From Cryptomeria japonica (Eukaryota > Streptophyta > Pinopsida > Cupressales > Cupressaceae), in contig NC_081413.1 in NCBI RefSeq assembly GCF_030272615.1, positions 605,058,709 through 605,122,708 of the forward strand: DNA of 64,000 nt. The letters run 5' to 3'. The notes under the pieces are model-generated. The model saw only the letters and a list, made by a program, of their open reading frames with translations. It was not told where the DNA came from and searched no databases. Below, piece after piece: positions 57,498-64,000 of the stretch (position 1 is the first letter of the stretch; each line of letters opens with the position of its first letter). The position numbers and the translations under genes are program-made.

Positions 57498-58331
57498 TTG
57501 CTTCTACTCGATCTCCTCTTGGATACCCTATAGGGTTGCCAAATTCCTTTTAAACATTCCATTACTCTACACAATCACATCCTCCATTTTTATTTTGAGG
57601 GACACTTGGCTACTTTGAATCTCCTCCATAGCCTTCATTATTTCCTTCTTGTCCTCTTTCTATTCAATTTTCTCATATAGCCCCTTTCAATTCTTCCTTT
57701 AAACCTTTTCATTTATCTAGCTTCTCGACCAAATAATTAGCTGCTTCCCAAACTCTATGGTCTTGGTCCTCCATAGCCTAGCTAGAATCTTTGGAATCAA
57801 CTTCAATGAGGGCTTCAAAACTAATAATTTTATTCCTTGTCACAATAAGCTAACCCAAAAGATAGAAGATGATAGCCTGTTTCTTATTATAACCATCATA
57901 GAGTCCATTAACTCTCCCTGCATAGACAGGGAAGTTCCATTTCTTGGCAAATTTACCAAAGAGGGGGTGGGAACCAATGGAAGGGGTACCCTCTTTATTA
58001 ATAGGGCTATCCAAGGTCCATTTTGACTCAATAGACCAAGAGGAGGCAAAATACTCAAAAGCATTCTCCTTATCATTTGGCTCATCAACAATATTACAAA
58101 TATTAGGAGGGGCTGAGGGGTTCTTACATTTAGCCATTTTGCTAGGGTTGACCCAAGTAGTGGTCCCCTTATGTTTAGGAATGGGGCTGGGTTCTTTGCA
58201 ATCCAATACGTTTGAAATTTCAACACGCAAAGAAGGGCCAAAAGGATTAAAATCTAGACCATTAGTAGGAATTATGTTTGGATGAATATTGTAAAGTCAA
58301 AAAATAAGACCCTGGTGCAGGGGAAGGACCT
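57498..58331. repeat. 834-bp tandem duplication, copy 1
   Basis: CTTCTTTCAAGC near 57498 to GGTGCAGGGGAAGGAC at about 58330 is repeated directly behind with few differences. Copy 1 keeps an open frame (126 codons, minus strand, 57850-58230). Confidence 0.85.
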
Positions 58332-59170
58332 CTTCTTTCAAGCCTACTTCTACTCAATCTCCTCTTGGATACCCTATAGGGTTGCCAAATTCCTTTTAAA
58401 CATTTTATTACTCTTCACAATCACATCCTCCATTTTTATTTTGAGGGACACTTGGCTACTTTGAATCTCCTCCATAGCCTTCATTATTTCCTTCTTGTCC
58501 TCTATTTATTCAATTTTCTCATAAAGCCCATTCAATTCTTCCTTTATACCTTTTCATTTGTCTAGCTTCTCGACCAAATAATTAGCTACTTCCCAAACTC
58601 TCTGATCTTGGTCCTCCATAGCCTAGCTAGAAGATTTGGAATCAACTTCAATGAGGGCTTCAAAAATAATAATTTTATTCCTTGCCACATTAAGCTAACC
58701 CAAAAGATAGCAGATGATAGCTTGTTGCTTATTGTAACTATCATAGAGTCCATTAACTCTCCCTGCATACACATGGCAGTCCCATTTTCTTGGAAAATTC
58801 ACCAAGAGGGGGCGGGAACCAATGGAAGGGGTACCCTCTTTGTTAATAGGGCTATCCAAGGTCAATTTTGACTCAATAGACCAAGATGAGGCAAAATACT
58901 CAAAAATATTCACCTTATCATTTGGCTCATCAACAATACTTTAAATAGTAGGAGGGGTCGAGGGGTTCTTACATTTAGCCATTTTTCTAGGGTTGACCCA
59001 AGTAGTGGTCCCCTTATGTTTAGGAATGGGGTCAGGTTCTTTGCAATCCAAGATGTTTAAAATTTCAAAGCTCAGAGAAGGGCCAAAAGGATTCAAATCT
59101 AGACCACTAGTAGGGGTTATGTTCGGATGAAAATTGTAAAGTAAAAAAATAAGACCCTGGTGCAGGGGAA
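58332..59170. repeat. 834-bp tandem duplication, copy 2
   Basis: The second copy ends with GGTGCAGGGGAAGGAC near 59170. The original 5' part of the coding region lies beyond it, so copy 1 is the extra copy in reading order. Confidence 0.8.
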
Positions 59171-59570
59171 GGACATCTATGGTTTTGGCCACAACAAAAG
59201 ATTGAGAAATAGATGAAAAAGGCCAAAAGAAGAAATTCATTTTCAAACCATACCTCAAGTGATTAAGCATGGGGAAAAGTTGTGAGTGGAATTGCTTGAA
59301 CCTCCCATCGAAGGTGATGAATTTAATGAGGAGCAATGTTGCCTCTTTCCAAATACTAGGCAAGTTGTTCCCGTTGAAACAACTGTGATAATATGCCACA
59401 TTTTCTCCTTGGCTTCAAGAACCTATTAAAATATTCTTTGTAATTACCCTTTTTCCTCTTAGGGAAGGTCAAGCATTCAACTGCTAGACTCATAGAAGCT
59501 TTAATAGTATCCATAGACACAATGAATTTCACCTTACCCACCTAAACTTCACCACGATTCCGAGCTTTGA

Positions 59571-61498
59571 TAAATTATTCTGACAAAGCAGGGTATTGCA
59601 ACTTTGTTACAACAATCATGATCAATCATAATTTGTTCCTCCATGATGAAGGAATGCATTAACATCTTATAGCAAGATCAATCCTTATGTGAGACTTTAT
59701 GCTAAAGGTTTCATATTTGAGATATTATTTGTCAATTAGATTATTTAAATTATTGTTTACCATATGTGATTTTGAGGAAAAACTCTCTTTTTCATCAATC
59801 ATAGCTATTGTGAAGGTGGAAACACCAACACATAGTTTGACTTAGGTAAGCCCTTATATATCACAACCCTTATTTTCCATTTCTTGTGTGTACAAGCGTA
59901 GATATGAATGTGAAGCACATTGAAGACTATGTCAGACATTGTCAAATTTCAAAGAGGTAAAAACCCTTTGACTAGGGCACCCAACACACATGTCTAACTT
60001 CTTTTGACTAAATTTTTAAGAGAGAAACTTAGAGGAAATCTCGATTATAATTTTTCCCCTTTTTGCACACACACCCTCAGACTAGAGCTTCCAGCATACC
60101 AATTTAACACTTTCAAGGTTAGTTTGTAGATAGGTGTTCCTTTCTATGTCCTCTTTCCAAATCTGGTCTATTGTATTGGTTTTTTGTTCTATAATTTACT
60201 ATTAATGTTGAAAGTTATCATTTTCCTATCATTAAACTTAGATCAGCCATACACTCATCTTAATTAATTTACACATTCCAAAAAGGGAAAATAGATCTAA
60301 GTGTTTAACTCTCCTACAAGATAGTATTTTAGACTATTTAGGTTTCCCAATGATATATGTGGACAATTCAGATCTTAGTTTGCATTCATAGATGTAGGAT
60401 CATGTTTCTACACCCCATTGAAAATATTGCCTCTTGATGTTGCTAATGTAAAATCTTAGAAGAAAAATAAGGGTGTTGGAGGAGAATTGGACTCACCATC
60501 TCTACTAACTAGTATCACATGGGCTACAATCATTGGCCAATATACTATTATCTAAAAAAAAGAGCATTGTGGTGTTATACACTGTATATATTTAATAATG
60601 TGGGTGAGTGGTGAGCACATGAAAGAAGAATGAACTATAAGCAATAGAAGATAATCAAATTTGGTAGATAGGATAGGTTAGCTATATGAATGTACAAAGG
60701 AGATACTAGGTTGTTTGGGATCTCACACCTAATTCAATAAAAAATTGACATGTAGCACATTATGGCATCAATGCACCAACTCTCGAATAGTGTATAGGTG
60801 ATAAGAATAATCAATATAATCAAGAAGAATAAAGGTAGTGAGTTAAAGATATGTGTTAAGTTCTATGAGTGTGACAAGCATCAATTAACATTCAAACGAT
60901 TCAAAGCACACACACACATAGGGACATAGTATTTGAGGCCAATGAAATATGAACCAAGGCATGATATAGGGAATCAAGGCATTGTAAATTGCAACATGAA
61001 TGAATATGAAGCTCAAACTAGAGGAACATGATATGGCTACCACACATAATATAGACCACAATAACATAATTACACCATAAGATATATTAGGATCAATATA
61101 AAAAATTTAAGCACTTCCACTAGGCTAGAATGATCAATTTAATAGACGTCATTGAATTGACCAAGATTATAGCACAAAAAGCCATTACAAAATGTAACAA
61201 TAAAATTCACAAATTCACACAATTAAATTCTTAATCAGATCATGTGTATCCAAATCAAACTCTAACATACAAAGTGAAATCTACAAACCCATAATGACAT
61301 CCTAATATAGATTGTTTGCAATTTGATGCAAGCATAGCATCAACAAACAACATATACATAATAAATAATAACATGATCAATGTTACATGATTTATTTAAG
61401 TCTTGATTTCGCTATTACAATATTAAAAAGTGACGATCTCGAACTTTCTAGAGCTTCAAATTCTTATATTAAAAAGTAATGTAACATTGGAACTTGCT
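59571..61498. other. no gene recognised
   Basis: These 1.9 kb between the unidentified region and the laccase pseudogene are AT-rich with no frame over 65 codons. They include the laccase downstream region. No clear repeat or RNA gene was seen. Confidence 0.6.
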
Positions 61499-63897
61499 CT
61501 AGCATTTGGGGAGGTCATCAGGAGGGATCAAACTTTCCGAAGCACGAGTGCCGTCCTTCACAAGAGAGACCGTTACTAACCCCCATGTTACATGGTCATC
61601 AAAGTGACAATGCACGAACCATGCACCTGCACAAACGGAAAAATCCTTCAATCCTCCATACATATTTTCAATTTTTCAATTTCAAGCTCTATATTATCTC
61701 TAGAATCATGAAAAATAATGAAACTTTGTTTATTGCCTGGATTGTCAGCTTTGAATCTGATAGCAACCCATCCATTGACAGGAACCCCTACAGTATTTCG
61801 TTGAGGTGGATCGACTAGATTGAAAGGGTCATGATCACTTTCATTATAATTACCAAATCCCTCTCCTACAATATAAAAGTCATAACCATGAATATGCATT
61901 GGATGATTGTCTGATTGGAAGATATTGGTTCCCTGGAACACCACCTGAACTGTTATATTCAATCACTTTCACTTTTGTGCCAGAAATTTGCGCCCAGAGA
62001 GTATTAGGTACATCGCCAGTATAATTAAACTCAACGGGTGGAGGTGAAGGAAAGTCGGTGGTATAGACATCTGATACGTTGTTCATACTAGCAGCCATTC
62101 TGGTATTGTCAGGGCCGCTACAGTTAGCGCCGGTTGCACAAAGAAGTAAATCGAGTCTCACGGTTATGATGCTACTGTCGCTTATGTTTTGGGGAACGTC
62201 CACTGGATGCTCCTCTGAAGCCAGGCTTCGTAAGGCTTGACTAAAGTTGCAGTGTCGTTGAATTCTGGAAGGTTTAGACCAATTGGAGTGGCAGATGAAT
62301 TAGAGCCCACGTAGTTTAGAATGGCAGTTGCATTGGTTTTGTCATAAAATCCTTGAGTAGTGTATACACTGGTGGCCATATAGTATTTGGCTTCCGCTTG
62401 ATTGGCTGTGAGAAGAACGTCTGTAGGAGGCATTCACGGCTACCACTGTGAGATTGTGTGATGCTACCTTGAAAAATAGGTGATTATTGACTGCAGCATT
62501 GACGATACGAAGGAGGTAGGTTTTCCCCTTCTCTACAGAGAAATTTGTTGTTCATGCATACATAAAATTTCATTAAAGTTGATTGCAGTGTTGATTATGA
62601 TTAGTGAAAAACGGAATTGGGTGAGCCTTGGTTACATTCACAGTGCCTGTTTTGAAGAGAAAATTGATACCTGATTTTGAGCAGTTATAGGAGCCTCCTG
62701 GCTGTCCATTTATAGTGAAAGCGTCTGAAACATTCGGTGCACCTCCACTGAGTTTTGCTTCAGCTTCGACTTTGATGGGATCACTATTCCACCACTCCCC
62801 TGTTCAATTTGATTATTTCATTCAATAAAATGTAAGTAAACAATTTTCTAAAACAGTCATCCTTGATAACAAGTCAGAAATAGAGATTCTAGCAAATTAG
62901 AGAGCAAAAGTATAGAATCAACAAGAGTGGGTTCATGAGCTAACGGACAATAATTAAATTTTAAATTTTAAATGACGAGCATACAGAAATTTCCTAATTT
63001 TTCTATATAAAACAATTTAAATCCATACATCATACAAATTATTCCTCTCTATGATTGTCAAAAAAAAAAATATCTTTCTTCTTTTAGATAATATTTCCAA
63101 TTCAATATTTAGTTGTTGGATCATCAATGTTAAGTTCTTCAAGACAATTTGATTTATAAAGAGTTTTCCATCTCAAAAATAAGTTTTCTGAATATTGAAG
63201 AATTGTATACGTTTAGAGTATCACAAGTAATCTAGTAAGAAGTCTAATCAATAGATATAACACAATATTGAAAACAAGAAGACGAGATATAAAAAATAAC
63301 CTGAATATGACCTACTTATAGAAAATTGAATGCTTAAAAATATAACTTAAAACAGCATTTTAATATTAAAGGTTAAACGCCCTTTGTCAATTTTTGAAGA
63401 AACGTTTGACTAATGATATTTTAAAAATCAATAAGCAAATAAGATTTATATTAAATTTGTTTAACTTTCCATTACCTAGAACTATAGGAAACTCATCTTG
63501 GGGTTGGGTAAATGGATAAGAGATGCCCTTCTTTGGAAGAATGACCATTGCTCCATAAACTGTTGCACGGAGCCATGACACATGGGCGTGCCACCACAAC
63601 GTTCCTTCTTGTCTAGTAATTGTGAAGTTGTATGTAAATTTTTCCCCTGTTTGGATGGGCCACTGTGTAATGTACCCGGGTCCATCTGTCTCACTCCATG
63701 CCTGAAAATCAAGTTCTTGTTAATATGTTTTGAATCATCAATGGAATTGACAGTCTACAAGAGCAAAAATTTACCAGTGGATGGTGGCGTTTTACTTGGC
63801 TTTGTTATAAACTGTAATATTAAGTGTGTCCCCATTTCGAATATAAAGAGTGGAACCTGGAAGTCTTACACAGTCAGGTAACATTTGTGGTTTCCAT
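61499..63897 (-). pseudogene. laccase (multicopper oxidase) pseudogene, 5' end not in window
   Basis: Laccases oxidise phenols, including lignin monomers, in the plant cell wall. Exons on the minus strand are 63775-63897, 63476-63701, 62671-62799, about 61737-62555 and 61499-61626. Copper-ligand motifs are HWHG (split over the intron at 63702-63774), WWHAH near 63595, HPMHIHG near 61893 and HCHFDDH near 61606. The protein ends DDLPKC with TAG at 61499-61501. Damage includes a stop before NATIHW, a gap after HGVRQ, gaps after VVAVNAS and after SMNNVS, and frameshifts near 62245 and 61949. The signal peptide and first exon lie beyond the last intron, which runs into the window edge. The family is certain; a working gene is unlikely. 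Confidence 0.92.
61627..61736 (-). other. laccase last intron, GC-AG type
   Basis: The exon ends CAG and the intron starts GCAATA and ends TTTGTGCAG. Joining restores the conserved NPGAWFVHCH block in frame. GC-AG introns are a known minority class; here the change may also be a mutation of GT. Confidence 0.75.
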
Positions 63898-64000
63898 CTG
63901 TGCAAATAGAATAAAAAGAAGAAAATTTTGCTTTAGATCTCTTAAATAGAAATTTGTGTTGGACCGTATTTGTGTTTACAGCTCTACCCTTGATTAATCA

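Larger units (their letters stand above)
57300..59570 (-). pseudogene. unidentified decayed coding region with coiled coil, partly duplicated
   Basis: The minus strand holds several overlapping frames that read like one damaged protein: KVKFIVSMDTIKASMSLAVE near 59540, LLIKFITFDGRFKQFH near 59330, the repeated ILDCKEPDPIPKHKGTTTWV (59050 and 58205), YFASSWSIESK, and a Lys/Glu-rich coiled-coil stretch (KKEIMKAMEEIQSS) near 58485 and 57650. I do not recognise the family. Position among repeats and the damage suggest a transposon-derived protein, perhaps an ORF1-type product, but this is a guess. Confidence 0.45.

Overview
This window is nuclear DNA of a seed plant. Almost all of it is nested transposable elements, followed by a decayed laccase gene. 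Evidence for a plant: copia and Tat-type Ty3/gypsy elements primed by plant tRNAs, a plant mobile domain (PMD) gene, fragments of a DRM-type DNA methyltransferase, and a laccase. The long, old, nested elements and sparse genes fit a large gymnosperm genome such as a conifer, but the sequence does not prove this. The only long intact reading frame is the gag-like frame at 26363-28492.

Layout. (1) 1-3881 plus 19904-20180: a copia element on the minus strand (copy A), cut by the window edge. Its 5' LTR is split by (2), a 16-kb Tat-like Ty3/gypsy element at 3882-19903 with 772-bp LTRs, AATAG target duplications, gag, protease, RT, a degenerate RNase H plus a second archaeal-type RNase H, and integrase. 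Behind integrase lie three hairpins with covarying stems and an antisense PMD gene with its own intron. (3) 20181-21230: unassigned flank. (4) 21231-35051: a CACTA-like DNA transposon with TIRs starting CACTA and GGG duplications. It carries several fragments of a DRM-type methyltransferase, most in large inverted repeats. Inside it sits (5) 25516-30481, a young gag-only LTR retrotransposon with CATAT duplications. (6) 35055-36777 and 41836-43850: unassigned flank, split by (7) a complete but dead copia element (copy B) at 36778-41830 with CTTCT duplications. (8) 43855-46960: a satellite of about 20 units, each able to form a long hairpin. (9) 48882-55790: an old copia element (copy C) on the minus strand. 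(10) 57300-59570: an unidentified decayed coding region with an 834-bp tandem duplication. (11) 61499-64000: a laccase pseudogene on the minus strand.

How the parts relate. Relative order follows from nesting and LTR differences counted by eye. The gag-only element is youngest (4 differences in 479 bp). The gypsy element is intermediate (about 17 in 772). Copy B is older (about 20 substitutions plus a 28-bp indel), and copy C is clearly older still. Most nonsense codons in the gypsy element are single C-to-T steps, as expected after prolonged cytosine methylation.

The most interesting feature is the CACTA-like element. It holds pieces of the plant's own de novo DNA methyltransferase as tail-to-tail inverted repeats, so a read-through transcript would fold into double-stranded RNA matching DRM. 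Rice CACTA elements are known to encode miR820, which targets OsDRM2, so this could be an independent anti-silencing arrangement. That function is inference; the homology and the palindrome are visible in the sequence.
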